DNA from: Streptomyces longispororuber
GTDB lineage: Bacteria > Actinomycetota > Actinomycetes > Streptomycetales > Streptomycetaceae
NCBI RefSeq assembly: GCF_024448165.1
Contig: NZ_JAMOLN010000013.1
Span: 1-64,000 of the forward strand
Direction: 5' to 3'
DNA: 64,000 nt
Shown here one piece after another: positions 16,621 to 25,522 of this stretch. The stretch's first letter is position 1; every line of letters begins with the position of its first letter. The translations under genes were made by a program, and so were the position numbers. The notes beneath the pieces are model-generated. The model saw only the letters and a list, made by a program, of their open reading frames with translations. It was not told the origin of the DNA and made no database searches.

Positions 16621-17907
16621 ATGCGCAGAGGCATATCCGCGCTGCTGACCGTGTCCCTCGCCGTGCTCGCCCCGGCCCTCGCCCCGGCGCCCGTCGCCAA
16701 CGGCGCCACCGCCACCGACACGTTCATCGGCACCTGGGCGGCCCCGCCCACCACCGTGCCCGCCACAGACACCACGGTCTACGAGGACCAGACGCTGCGG
16801 CAGAAGGTCCACCTGTCCGTCGCCGGACACAGCGTCCGGGTGCGGTTCACCAACGAGTTCGGTACGACGCCGCTGACGATCGGCGAGGCGCACGCCGCGC
16901 TCCCGGCGGCGGGCGGCCCCGCGACCGCCGTCGACACCGGCACCGACCGCGCACTGCGCTTCGACGGCAGCACGTCGACGACCCTCGAACCCGGCACTCA
17001 GCGCTGGAGCGACCCGGTCCCGCTGCCCACGACGGCCGGCGGCGACCTCGTCATCAGCCTCTACCTGCCCGAGCGCACCCCCGGCGGCACCGTGCACTCG
17101 GCGGCGTACCAGAGCAACTACGTCGCGGCCGGCGACGTCACCGGCAAGCCCGACCTGACGCCGACCTCGACCGTCACGTCCTGGCACTTCCTGTCCGGCG
17201 TCGCCGTCGACGGAGCCGCCGGGACGGCGGACGCGGCGCTCGTCACCCTCGGCGACTCCATCACCGACGGCGAGCACACCACGGTCGACGCCAACCACCG
17301 CTGGCCCGACCTGCTCGCCGAACGGCTGCGCGGGGACCGGCAGTTGGCCGGCACCGGCGTCGTCAACGCGGGCATCGGCGGCAACCGGCTGCTGCGCGAC
17401 CCGAACCCGGTCCCGGGCACGCCGGCCGAGTCCTTCGCCGCGTACTTCGGCGAGAGCGGGCTCAAGCGGTTCGACCGGGACGTGCTGAAGCAGCCGGGCG
17501 CCCGCAGCGTCACCGTGCTCCTCGGCGTCAACGACCTCGGCTCACCGGGCCTCGTCGCCCCCACGACCGAGGAGGTGACCGCGGCCGAAGTCATCGAGGG
17601 ATACCGGCAGTTGATCCAGCGGGCCCACCAGCACGGCCTGCGGATGCTCGGCGCGACGATGCTGCCCTTCGAGGGCGACGTCCTCGGCTACTACACCCCG
17701 CAGCGGGAGGCGGTCCGGCAGGCCGTCAACGACTGGATCCGCACGAGCGGCGCGTTCGACGGAGTCGTCGACTTCGACACGGCCGTCCGCGACCCCGACC
17801 GGCCCGGCCGGCTGCTCCCCGCGTACAACGGCGGAGACGGTCTGCACCCCAATGACGCGGGGATGGCCGCGATGGCCCGGGCGTTCCCCCTGCAACTCCT
17901 GCGCTGA
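16621..17907 (+). CDS. secreted SGNH/GDSL-family hydrolase
   Basis: A 428-residue exported esterase/lipase-like protein. Residues 1 to about 29 form a signal peptide (MRRGI, a hydrophobic Leu/Val/Ala stretch, then ANGA). The catalytic Ser is in block I LGDSITDG (about residue 213), the oxyanion residues in GIGGNRLL and GVNDLG, and the catalytic Asp/His pair in DGLHPND near the C-terminus. It carries a beta-rich N-terminal domain typical of the larger Streptomyces members. RBS AAGGAAAGG precedes the ATG. A StrR-type operator upstream suggests control by the neighbouring activator. Its link to either antibiotic is unclear. Confidence 0.85.
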   Translation: MRRGISALLTVSLAVLAPALAPAPVANGATATDTFIGTWAAPPTTVPATDTTVYEDQTLRQKVHLSVAGHSVRVRFTNEFGTTPLTIGEAHAALPAAGGPATAVDTGTDRALRFDGSTSTTLEPGTQRWSDPVPLPTTAGGDLVISLYLPERTPGGTVHSAAYQSNYVAAGDVTGKPDLTPTSTVTSWHFLSGVAVDGAAGTADAALVTLGDSITDGEHTTVDANHRWPDLLAERLRGDRQLAGTGVVNAGIGGNRLLRDPNPVPGTPAESFAAYFGESGLKRFDRDVLKQPGARSVTVLLGVNDLGSPGLVAPTTEEVTAAEVIEGYRQLIQRAHQHGLRMLGATMLPFEGDVLGYYTPQREAVRQAVNDWIRTSGAFDGVVDFDTAVRDPDRPGRLLPAYNGGDGLHPNDAGMAAMARAFPLQLLR

Positions 17908-18072
17908 GCGGAATTCCACACGGCGCGACGTCACAACTCGCCGCCACATCGAGTCAGTTCGGTATCCGCTCTGTCTTTTCCCTCCCCAAGTTCCCGGCCC
18001 CTCAACTAACCTGACGTGCCATCACGCACCGGTCACCTACCGGAAAACGAACGGCGCAGCCTCGGGGGGACC

Positions 18073-20238
18073 GTGCCTGACGACCTCGGATTCGAGAAGC
18101 TCCTCCAGGAGGACGGCCTGGTCGCCGGTCTGCTGGGAAAGTCCCGCAAAGGGCGCAATCGTCCGCTGCTCTACGGGCCCGACCTGCCCGTCGTCGTCCT
18201 CACCGGCGGGCCGGGAATGGGCAAGGGGCGACTGCTCGGCTGTATCCGGAGCATTTTCGGGGCGTACGTACCGGTGGCCTGGATCGACTGCGGGGCGGCC
18301 GTATTCCGGCGGCGGGCCGAGGAACACCCCGGCACCCGCTCCGAATGCACCGAGGCGCTGCGCGAAATCGGGCTGCAATTCCAGAAGTGGGACGGCGACG
18401 GCGGCGGAATCAAGACCCCGCGCCTGTACGCGGGGCTCGCCGCGATCGCCGCCAGCGACGGGCAGGACTCCACCGGCGACCTTGTGAGCGAGGTGCGGCG
18501 CCACGACGCCCTCGTACCGAAGGGATCGTTCTGGCGCGGCGTGTTCCACCGGGCCCGCGCGGGCTATCTCAACGCGCTGCTGGGGCTCGTCGCCAACCCC
18601 CTCACCGCACCGGTCGTCGTCGCCGTCGTCGACGAACTCCTCGCCCGGCTCTCCCACGAGGGCACCGCGGCGCTGCGCGGCTGCTACGGCGCCTACCCAG
18701 GAGCCGCGGGCATGCCACGGCTCGGACTGCACACTCTGGCCAACGACTTCCAGCAGGGCGGCGCCGCCCGCCGCACGGCGGAAGGCTTCCTCTTCCGGGC
18801 GCTGCGCGAGGACGTCGAGGCCGCGTACGGCGGATTCGGCGGCCTCGCCCACGCGGGGCGGCCCGCGCTGCTCCTCGACCGGGCCGACACCGCCCTCGGG
18901 CGCAACCTGGTCAGACCGGTGCTCACGGACCGCGAGCACGGCCACCACGACCGGCTCGTCGTCGTCGCCACCGCCCGGCACGAGGGCGGCGGCCGGCTCC
19001 TCGGCCGGGAACGCGCCGTCGGTGAGGACCGGCCCACCGCCTGGGCGCCCTCCGACGGGCCCCCGCCGGACTGGCGGCGCCCGCCCGCGCCCGACCCCGA
19101 CCTGGCGCCCCCGGCCCGCGGCGTCGTGCTCGTCCGGATGCCCGTCCTCACCCGCGAACAGCAGCAGGAGGCGACGACCCGACTGCGCGTCCAGCCCTCC
19201 GGCACCACGGCCGGCGCCGGTTCCGGCGACCCGACGACGTCCTGGCAGCTCGTCGACTTCGGCATCCACCGGCTCAGCGGCGGCCGCCCGCTGTTCGTGA
19301 CCCGGCTCGGCGAGGCCACCGCAAGCTACCGGCCGCCGGCCGGGCGCGGCACCCCCGCCCTCCTCGACGGCACCGTACGGACCGGCGACGACGAGCCGCC
19401 GCAGCCCGTCGGCGACGTCCTCCTCGACGAACTGGTGCTGCGCCAGCTGCCCGAGGAACTGCCGGCGCTCCACCACGACCAGTGGCTCGACCTCCTCAGC
19501 CACCTGTCCGTCGCCCACGACGTCGACTGCGCCCAGGCCCTGATGCTGCGCGTCCAGGCGGGCCGGGCCGCCCAGCTGAGCGCGTACCGGATCGCCGAAC
19601 TGCTCCAGGACAGCGGCTGGCCCCACTGCCCCCGGCACTTCATCGGCGACCTCGGCCTGCGCACCCTGCTCCGCCAGCGCCTCTACCGGATGCGGCCCGA
19701 CGGCGCGGCCTGGGCCCGCAACCACGAACAGCTCCGGCACCACTACCACCTGCTGCTCCGCGACCAGCACCCCGACCCGGTGTTCGGTTCCGCGGGCGCC
19801 CACCGCCTCAACCACCAACTCGCCCACCAGGGCGCGGAGCCCGTCGTCGCCCGGCTGACCAGCACCTTCGCCACCACCGACCCGAGGCTGTGGTGCGCCG
19901 ACGTCCTCTCCATCGCCCAGGCCCCGCTGCTCGGCCGGGACGACGACCGGCGGGCCAGGGCGCTCGGCGAGGTGCAGACGGAGGGCGGCCTGCTGCACTG
20001 GCGGGTCGACCGCCTGCTGCACGCCCTGTGGCTGTGCGAGGACCGGACCCGGCCGATCGACGAAGCCGTCGCGGACGCCCTCAAGGACGTCCTCGACGAC
20101 CTGTGCACCGAGGCGCCGCGCGCGGCCGCCGTGCTCACCGACACCGCACGGAGATGGGGCGAATTGATCGAGAACCGGCAGCCGCTCAAGCCGTGCGCAT
20201 GCACCCGGCACATCGGCAGGAAGGCACAGCGGACATGA
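18073..20238 (+). CDS. large P-loop NTPase-like protein, function unknown
   Basis: A 721-residue protein with a nucleotide-binding motif TGGPGMGKGR near residues 43-54 and a buried Asp strand (PVAWIDCGAAV) after it, as in STAND/AAA-type NTPases. The rest is Arg/Asp/Leu-rich with a Pro-rich linker (about 330-360) and no domain I recognise; the C-terminus has a Cys pair (KPCACTRH). The start is uncertain: GTG at 18073 has a G-rich ribosome site (GGGGGGA), while an in-frame GTG at 18016 would add 19 residues. It is coupled by an ATGA overlap to a membrane-anchored receptor-like gene, so the two probably act together in sensing or signalling. It does not look like part of either biosynthetic pathway. 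Confidence 0.6.
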   Translation: MPDDLGFEKLLQEDGLVAGLLGKSRKGRNRPLLYGPDLPVVVLTGGPGMGKGRLLGCIRSIFGAYVPVAWIDCGAAVFRRRAEEHPGTRSECTEALREIGLQFQKWDGDGGGIKTPRLYAGLAAIAASDGQDSTGDLVSEVRRHDALVPKGSFWRGVFHRARAGYLNALLGLVANPLTAPVVVAVVDELLARLSHEGTAALRGCYGAYPGAAGMPRLGLHTLANDFQQGGAARRTAEGFLFRALREDVEAAYGGFGGLAHAGRPALLLDRADTALGRNLVRPVLTDREHGHHDRLVVVATARHEGGGRLLGRERAVGEDRPTAWAPSDGPPPDWRRPPAPDPDLAPPARGVVLVRMPVLTREQQQEATTRLRVQPSGTTAGAGSGDPTTSWQLVDFGIHRLSGGRPLFVTRLGEATASYRPPAGRGTPALLDGTVRTGDDEPPQPVGDVLLDELVLRQLPEELPALHHDQWLDLLSHLSVAHDVDCAQALMLRVQAGRAAQLSAYRIAELLQDSGWPHCPRHFIGDLGLRTLLRQRLYRMRPDGAAWARNHEQLRHHYHLLLRDQHPDPVFGSAGAHRLNHQLAHQGAEPVVARLTSTFATTDPRLWCADVLSIAQAPLLGRDDDRRARALGEVQTEGGLLHWRVDRLLHALWLCEDRTRPIDEAVADALKDVLDDLCTEAPRAAAVLTDTARRWGELIENRQPLKPCACTRHIGRKAQRT

Positions 20239-21866
20239 ACGTGCGGAACGTGCCGGACTGGCTGTACCGGAAGCTGTGGGCCACCCGCCTGAAGAAGGCC
20301 CTGACGGCCCTGGTCGCCGTGGTCGTCGTCGTGGGCGTCGTGTCGGTGGTCGGGTACCGCGTGACCCGGCCCGACGAACCCGACCACTGCGCGACCGGCG
20401 TCGACCGGATCGACGGCGAGTGCATCGGCGTCAGCGCCTCCGCCTACGACTTCGGCACCCCGGAGATCAGCAAGGTCACCGCGGCCATCGCCCGGGAGAA
20501 CCGCCGGATCGAGAGCAAGCCGCACGTCACCCTGGCCATGGTGCTGCCCCTTGAACCCGAACTGGCCGCCGAACGCGGCGAACTGCGCAGCGAGTTGCAG
20601 GGCGCCTACCTCGCGCAGTACCGCGTCAACCGCCTGCAGCGGACCCCGCTGGTCCGGCTCGTCCTCGCCAACCCGGGCAAGGACTACAAGAAGTACGACA
20701 CCGTCGTCGACACGCTGGGCACGATGGCCGCCTCGCGCGACGACAACCTCCGCGCCGTCACCGGATTCAACCTCAGCCTCAAGGAGTCCAAGGCGGCCAT
20801 CGGCCGCCTCACCAACGACCTGCACATCCCGGTCGTCATCAGCCGGGCCAGCGCCGACGACATCGCCAACCCGGAGAAGGGCGAGGCCCGCTACAAGGGA
20901 CTCGCCCGCATCATCCCCACCAACCAGGCCCAGGCCGACGCGCTCGCCTGCCGCGCCGGGACACCCGACAAGGACACCGTCCTGGTCAAGGACACCCGGC
21001 CCGACATCTACGTCTCGTCGCTCGCCAAGGCGTTCAGCTGCCGCGAGAAGGGCGAACCAGGCCCCAAGGACCAGGAGTTCGAGTCGCCCGGCATCAACCG
21101 ACTGGGCAACACGGGCAACGACTTCGCCTTCATCGGCAACAACATCTGCCAGTCGAGCGCCCGGACCGTCTACTTCGCCGGGCGCCCCGTCCACCTGCGC
21201 CTGTTCGCCCTGAAGCTGGCCGAGGCGGGCTGCCGCGACAAGAAGTACACGATCATCAGCGGCTCCGGCTCGGCGACCCTGGAGCGCTACATGAGCGAGG
21301 AGGACTGGCAGGTGCTCCGCGGCGGCGGGAAGGAACCCGCCGTCACCGTGCAGTACGCGGCGCCCGGACACCCCGAGGCGTGGGAGCGGGAGATCGCCCG
21401 GTGGCGCGACGCCCGCAAGAAGGCGGCCGGCAAGGCGCCCACAGACGCGCAGCTCCCCGCATATCTGACCGAACCCCGCGACCAGTTGCGGAAGCTGACC
21501 GACCTCGTCACCTCCGGGCGGGCCGGTGACATCGGTCCGGTGGAGCTGGACGACTCGCGCACCATGCTCGTCCACGACGGCGTGTACACCGCGGCCCAGG
21601 CCGTGTTCCTCGCCAACACCCAGACCGGCGACAGGATCCCGGCGCGGGAGCGGGTCGCCGCCCAGTGGACCCGCCTGGAGTCCGCCTACCGGGTGGCCGG
21701 CACCAGCGGCTGGATCTGCCTCACCAACGGCGGCAACCCCTACGACAAGCCGGTCGCCATCGTCGAACTCGATCCGCGCACCCGGAAGTTGGCGTTCGTT
21801 CGGCTCGGCTGGCCGGAGGGCCGGCCGCAGCCGGACAACTGCGTGGTGCCGAGCGGGACGGACTGA
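20235..21866 (+). CDS. membrane-anchored periplasmic-binding-like receptor protein
   Basis: A 543-residue protein with a single N-terminal membrane segment (about residues 21-43, a run of Ala/Val) after a short basic cytoplasmic tail (WATRLKKAL), then a large extracellular part. The extracellular region resembles the type I periplasmic-binding fold of branched-chain amino acid receptors (HVTLAMVLPL, AAIGRLTNDLHIPVVIS, TVYFAGR), and keeps several Cys (DHCATG, GECIG, NNICQSS, EAGCRD) that could form disulfides outside the cell. There is no transporter partner. Four-base overlap with the NTPase gene. Family assignment is by fold pattern only. Confidence 0.6.
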   Translation: MNVRNVPDWLYRKLWATRLKKALTALVAVVVVVGVVSVVGYRVTRPDEPDHCATGVDRIDGECIGVSASAYDFGTPEISKVTAAIARENRRIESKPHVTLAMVLPLEPELAAERGELRSELQGAYLAQYRVNRLQRTPLVRLVLANPGKDYKKYDTVVDTLGTMAASRDDNLRAVTGFNLSLKESKAAIGRLTNDLHIPVVISRASADDIANPEKGEARYKGLARIIPTNQAQADALACRAGTPDKDTVLVKDTRPDIYVSSLAKAFSCREKGEPGPKDQEFESPGINRLGNTGNDFAFIGNNICQSSARTVYFAGRPVHLRLFALKLAEAGCRDKKYTIISGSGSATLERYMSEEDWQVLRGGGKEPAVTVQYAAPGHPEAWEREIARWRDARKKAAGKAPTDAQLPAYLTEPRDQLRKLTDLVTSGRAGDIGPVELDDSRTMLVHDGVYTAAQAVFLANTQTGDRIPARERVAAQWTRLESAYRVAGTSGWICLTNGGNPYDKPVAIVELDPRTRKLAFVRLGWPEGRPQPDNCVVPSGTD

Positions 21867-21881
21867 GGCAGGGCCCGCGGA

Positions 21882-23165
21882 TCAGCCGGTGCCGTCGGCC
21901 ATGCAGGCCGTGAGCGTGGTGCCGTCGGCGGGGTCGATCAGCAGGAACGACCCCGTACGCCGGGAGTCCGCGTACAGGTCGAGCGCGAGCGGCTCGGCCG
22001 TGCGGACCAGCACCCGGCCGATGTCGTTCGCCGCCAGCTGCCCGGGGTCCGGGCACTGGGAGAGGTCGTCGAGGGCGAGCCGGGAGGGGATCGCGTCGAC
22101 GACCGCCTGGACCGTGCGGGTGGTGTGCTTGAGCAGCACCCGCTGACCGACGGCGAGCGGACGGTCCGCGACGTGGCAGACCACGGCGCTCACCTTCCGG
22201 GTGACCGTGGGCGCCGCGTCGGGCGGGGCGATCAGATCGCCGCGCGAGATGTCGATGTCGTCCCGGAGCCGCACCGTCACCGACTGCGGCGCCCACGCGG
22301 TCCCGACGGCCTCGCCGAGCAGGTCGATCGCCTCGACGGTGCTCGCGCGGCCCGTGGGCAGCACGGTCACCGGGTCGCCGACGCGCACGACGCCGGAGGT
22401 GATCTGCCCGGCGTAGCCGCGGTAGTCACGGTGCTCGGCGACCTGCGGGCGGATGACGTACTGCACCGGGATCCGGGCGGGCCCGTCGTCCGGGCGGTCG
22501 CCGACGGAGACGGTCTCCAGGTGCTCCAGGAGGGTGGGCCCCGCGTACCAGTCCATGGTCCGGGAGGGCTCCACCACGTTGTCGCCGGCGAGCGCGGAGA
22601 CCGGGATGGCGGTGATCTCCCCGACGCCCGGTCCCAACTCGCGTGCGTACGCGGCGAATTCCTCCGCGATGGCGTCGAAGACGGGCCGCGCGAAGTCGAC
22701 CAGGTCCATCTTGTTGACGGCGAGCACGAGGTGCGGGACGCGCAGCAGAGCGGCGATCGCGGCGTGCCGGCGGGTCTGTTCCACGATGCCGTGGCGGGCG
22801 TCGACCAGGATCACCGTCAGCTCGGCGGTGGAGGCGCCCGTCACCATGTTGCGGGTGTACTGGACGTGGCCGGGGGTGTCCGCGAGGACGAACCGGCGGC
22901 GGGGCGTGGCGAAGTAGCGGTAGGCGACGTCGATGGTGATGCCCTGCTCGCGTTCGGCCCGCAGCCCGTCGGTGAGCAGCGCGAGGTCGGGGGCGTCCTG
23001 GCCGCGGCCGCGCGAGACGTGCTCGACGGCCTCCAACTGGTCGGCGAGGACCGACTTGGAGTCGTGCAGCAGCCGTCCGACCAGCGTGGACTTGCCGTCG
23101 TCCACGGACCCGGCGGTCGCGAAGCGCAGCGTGTCGACTTCAATGGCATCAGTGGCAACAGACAT
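21882..23165 (-). CDS. cysN: CysN, sulfate adenylyltransferase GTPase subunit
   Basis: A 427-residue translation-factor-like GTPase that drives ATP sulfurylase (CysDN), making adenosine 5'-phosphosulfate. G1 motif GSVDDGKST (about 19-27), G3 DTPGHVQYTRN, G4 NKMDLV. Length is that of the free form without a fused CysC. The frame is open upstream of 23165 but MSVATDAIEVDTLRF is the usual N-terminus. The start lies 2 bases from the cysD stop. Last gene of the XRE-cysC-cysD-cysN operon. There is no sulfite-forming reductase or APS reductase nearby, so the set is aimed at PAPS, not at sulfide. Confidence 0.93.
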   Translation of the reverse strand: MSVATDAIEVDTLRFATAGSVDDGKSTLVGRLLHDSKSVLADQLEAVEHVSRGRGQDAPDLALLTDGLRAEREQGITIDVAYRYFATPRRRFVLADTPGHVQYTRNMVTGASTAELTVILVDARHGIVEQTRRHAAIAALLRVPHLVLAVNKMDLVDFARPVFDAIAEEFAAYARELGPGVGEITAIPVSALAGDNVVEPSRTMDWYAGPTLLEHLETVSVGDRPDDGPARIPVQYVIRPQVAEHRDYRGYAGQITSGVVRVGDPVTVLPTGRASTVEAIDLLGEAVGTAWAPQSVTVRLRDDIDISRGDLIAPPDAAPTVTRKVSAVVCHVADRPLAVGQRVLLKHTTRTVQAVVDAIPSRLALDDLSQCPDPGQLAANDIGRVLVRTAEPLALDLYADSRRTGSFLLIDPADGTTLTACMADGTG

Positions 23166-23167
23166 GT

Positions 23168-24151
23168 CTAGAAGTACCCTTCGCGCTTGCGGTCTTCCAT
23201 CGCGGCCTCGGACATCTTGTCGTCGGCGCGGGTGGCGCCGCGCTCGGTCAGCCGGGACGCGGCGATCTCGGTGATCACCTTCTCCACGGTGTCGGCGTCG
23301 GAGTCGACGGCGCCGGTGCAGGACATGTCGCCGACGGTGCGGTAGCGCACCAGACGGGTCTCGACCGTCTCGCCCTCCTTCGGGCCGCCCCAGTCGCCGG
23401 CCGTCAGCCACATGCCGTCGCGGTCGAACACCGGCCGCTCGTGCGCGTAGTAGATCGAGGGCAGCTCGATGTTCTCCCGAGCGATGTACTGCCAGACGTC
23501 CAGCTCGGTCCAGTTGGACAGCGGGAAGACGCGGACGTGCTCACCGGGCGCGTGGCGGCCGTTGTAGAGCTGCCACAGCTCGGGGCGCTGGCGGCGCGGG
23601 TCCCACTGGGAGAACTCGTCGCGCAGGGAGAAGACGCGTTCCTTGGCGCGGGCCTTCTCCTCGTCGCGGCGACCGCCGCCGAAGACGGCGTCGAACTTCT
23701 CGCTCCGGATGGCCTCCGTCAACGGCACGGTCTGCAGCGGATTGCGGGTCCCGTCCGGACGTTCGCGCAGCACGCCCCGGTCGATGTGGTCCTGCACGGA
23801 CGCGACGTGCAGCCGCAGCCCGTGCTCGGCGACGACGCGGTCGCGATGGGCCAGGACCTCGGGGAAGTTGTGTCCCGTGTCCACGTGCAGCAGGGCGAAG
23901 GGCAACGGGGCCGGAGTGAACGCCTTCAGCGCCAGGTGCAGCATGACGATGGAGTCCTTGCCGCCGGAGAACAGGATCACCGGCCGCTCGAACTCGCCCG
24001 CCACCTCGCGGAAGATGTGCACCGCCTCCGACTCCAGCACGTCGAGGTGGCTCAGGGCGTGCGGAGTGTCGCGGACCGGCCGCCGGGTGCCTTCGCGGCG
24101 CGGCGGACCCGTGCGTTCCGGGGCGGACCCGGGTGCGGTGACCGTCGTCAT
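23168..24151 (-). CDS. cysD: CysD, sulfate adenylyltransferase small subunit
   Basis: A 327-residue PP-loop ATPase that adenylates sulfate together with CysN. PP-loop SGGKDS at residues 62-67; other family signatures are HVDTGHNFPEV, DAVFGGGRRDEEKARAKER and the C-terminal YRTVGDMSCTGAV and DRKREGYF. It starts inside the cysC stop (4-base overlap). The first 30 residues are a Pro/Arg-rich extension. Probably a pathway-dedicated copy; a housekeeping cysDN would be expected elsewhere on the chromosome. Confidence 0.93.
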   Translation of the reverse strand: MTTVTAPGSAPERTGPPRREGTRRPVRDTPHALSHLDVLESEAVHIFREVAGEFERPVILFSGGKDSIVMLHLALKAFTPAPLPFALLHVDTGHNFPEVLAHRDRVVAEHGLRLHVASVQDHIDRGVLRERPDGTRNPLQTVPLTEAIRSEKFDAVFGGGRRDEEKARAKERVFSLRDEFSQWDPRRQRPELWQLYNGRHAPGEHVRVFPLSNWTELDVWQYIARENIELPSIYYAHERPVFDRDGMWLTAGDWGGPKEGETVETRLVRYRTVGDMSCTGAVDSDADTVEKVITEIAASRLTERGATRADDKMSEAAMEDRKREGYF

Positions 24152-24780
24152 GCCAGCCCCCTCTCGGTCAGCAGCGCGTGCAGGGCCGCCGCGCACTCGG
24201 CCACGCCCCGGGTGTGCGTCTCGATCCGCAGATCGGGGAAGTCCGGCCGCTCGTAGGGGTCGTCCACCCCGGTCAGGCCAGTGAGCCGGCCGGCCGCCTG
24301 CTGCGCGTACAGGCCCTTCACGTCGCGTTCGGCACACACCTCGACCGGGGTGGCGACGTGCACCTCCAAGTAGGGGGTGTCGCTGCTCTCGTGGCGTCTG
24401 CGGACGGCCTCCCGGTCGGCCGCGTAGGGCGCGATCACCGGGACCAGGGCGGTGACGCCGTTGCGGGCCAGCACCTCGGCGAGCAGGCCGAGGCGCTGGA
24501 CGTTGGCCTGGCGGTCGGCGCGGCTGAAGCCCAGGTCCGCGCAGAGCGACGAGCGGAGTTCGTCGCCGTCCAGCACCTCGACCCGGCGCCCGTCGGCCCG
24601 CAGCCGGTCGGCCAGGGCGCGGGCGAGGGTGGTCTTCCCGGCGCTCGGCAGGCCGGTCAGCCACACCGTCGCGCCCGGCCGGCAGGTGCAGATCGGCTCC
24701 CTCTGCGTCCTGTTCCCGTGCGGGGTCTCGTGCGGTGGCCCGTGCGGGGTCCGCGCTGATTCCGGAAGCTGCGTCGTCAT
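24148..24780 (-). CDS. cysC: CysC, adenylylsulfate kinase
   Basis: A 210-residue kinase that converts APS to PAPS, the sulfate donor for sulfotransferases. Walker A GLPSAGKTT at 43-51, then VLDGDELRSSLCADLGFSR, the APS-binding segment, and DPYERPDFPDL in the C-terminal half. Overlaps cysD by 4 bases and the XRE gene by 4. Presence of a complete cysC/D/N trio in an NRPS cluster that also has a sulfotransferase at 44.4 kb argues that sulfation is a biosynthetic step. Confidence 0.93.
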   Translation of the reverse strand: MTTQLPESARTPHGPPHETPHGNRTQREPICTCRPGATVWLTGLPSAGKTTLARALADRLRADGRRVEVLDGDELRSSLCADLGFSRADRQANVQRLGLLAEVLARNGVTALVPVIAPYAADREAVRRRHESSDTPYLEVHVATPVEVCAERDVKGLYAQQAAGRLTGLTGVDDPYERPDFPDLRIETHTRGVAECAAALHALLTERGLA

Positions 24781-25379
24781 GACACCTCCTGAATGCTGAG
24801 GCCGGTGGCCCGGGGAAAGGTCACGGCTGCCTCGCAGAGACGGTGGCGGATGGTGAGCGAGGCGTGTACCTCGTCGCCGTTGGCGGTGGTGTAGATGTGC
24901 GGGACGTCGGCGGGCCAGTGGGCGTGCCCGCCGGCCGGGACCACGACCGGCCGGCGGGCCGGTCCGACCCGGGCGCTGCCCGAGAAGACGGTCAAGTGCT
25001 CGGTGACGCCGTGCTGGTGGGGCGGGGAGACCTGGGTGATGCCGGGGCGGATGCGGATCCGGTACAGCTCCGACGTGGCCTCGTGGTCGGTGAACGTCTC
25101 CAGGAGCGTGGCGGAGACCGCGGTGCCGTGCACCTCCTCCGGCCGCCCCGCCGGATCGGGATCGGCGAGCAGGACGGCCAGCGGGATGCGGAGCTGGGTG
25201 GATATCGCGTAGAGGGTCTCGAGGGTCGGATTGCGGGTGCCGGTTTCCAGACCGGACAGCGTCGCCTTGCCGATCGACGCCCGCTGGGCCAGTTCCGACA
25301 GCGACAGACCGTACAGCCGTCGCAGCGTTCTGACACGCCGCCCGACCTCCACGGCGAATGGTTTGGTCATCTTCTCCAC
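24777..25379 (-). CDS. XRE-family HTH regulator with C-terminal cupin
   Basis: A regulator of about 200 residues (GTG at 25379; ATG at 25370 gives 197). The N-terminal HTH_3 domain (VGRRVRTLRRLYGLSLSELAQ ... GKATLSGLETGTRNPTLETL) is followed by a small beta-barrel cupin domain (HQHGVTEHLTVFSGSARVGP ... VVVPAGGHAHWPADVPHIY) that could bind a small ligand or metal. It leads the cysC-D-N operon and diverges from the halogenase gene. Two copies of a 16-base palindrome (GTTCCGAA...GGAAC) lie in the 140 bases between, one touching its own ribosome site, so autoregulation and joint control of the cys and halogenase operons are likely. Confidence 0.85.
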   Translation of the reverse strand: MEKMTKPFAVEVGRRVRTLRRLYGLSLSELAQRASIGKATLSGLETGTRNPTLETLYAISTQLRIPLAVLLADPDPAGRPEEVHGTAVSATLLETFTDHEATSELYRIRIRPGITQVSPPHQHGVTEHLTVFSGSARVGPARRPVVVPAGGHAHWPADVPHIYTTANGDEVHASLTIRHRLCEAAVTFPRATGLSIQEVS

Positions 25380-25389
25380 ATTCCTTTCC

Positions 25390-25405
25390 GTTCCGAAAAA
25401 GGAAC
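25390..25405. promoter_or_regulatory. operator-like palindrome 1 (GTTCC-N6-GGAAC)
   Basis: GTTCCGAAAAAGGAAC, 10 bases upstream of the XRE gene GTG. Half-sites GTTCC/GGAAC with a 6-base centre. It shares 14 of 16 bases with the second copy, 36 bases away centre to centre. Confidence 0.65.
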
Positions 25406-25425
25406 CTCAATGTCTTGCGCCAGGC

Positions 25426-25441
25426 GTTCCGAATTCGGAAC
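25426..25441. promoter_or_regulatory. operator-like palindrome 2 (GTTCCGAATTCGGAAC)
   Basis: A perfect 16-base palindrome between the divergent XRE-cys operon and the halogenase operon, 12 bases upstream of a TTGACA hexamer. Together with the first copy it is the best candidate target of the XRE-cupin protein. Confidence 0.7.
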
Positions 25442-25453
25442 GAGAGGCCTTCC

Positions 25454-25483
25454 TTGACAGTGAACTCAGCGGCGTGTTCACCT
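25454..25483 (+). promoter_or_regulatory. candidate promoter of the halogenase operon
   Basis: A consensus -35 hexamer TTGACA at 25454-25459 followed 18 bases later by a weak -10 (TCACCT, 25478-25483). The halogenase ATG is 40 bases downstream with AAAAGGTGGG before it. The -35 is convincing, the -10 is not. Confidence 0.4.
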
Positions 25484-25522
25484 GTTTGAGGCGAGATGAA
25501 ACCTCCTACTAAAAGGTGGGTC

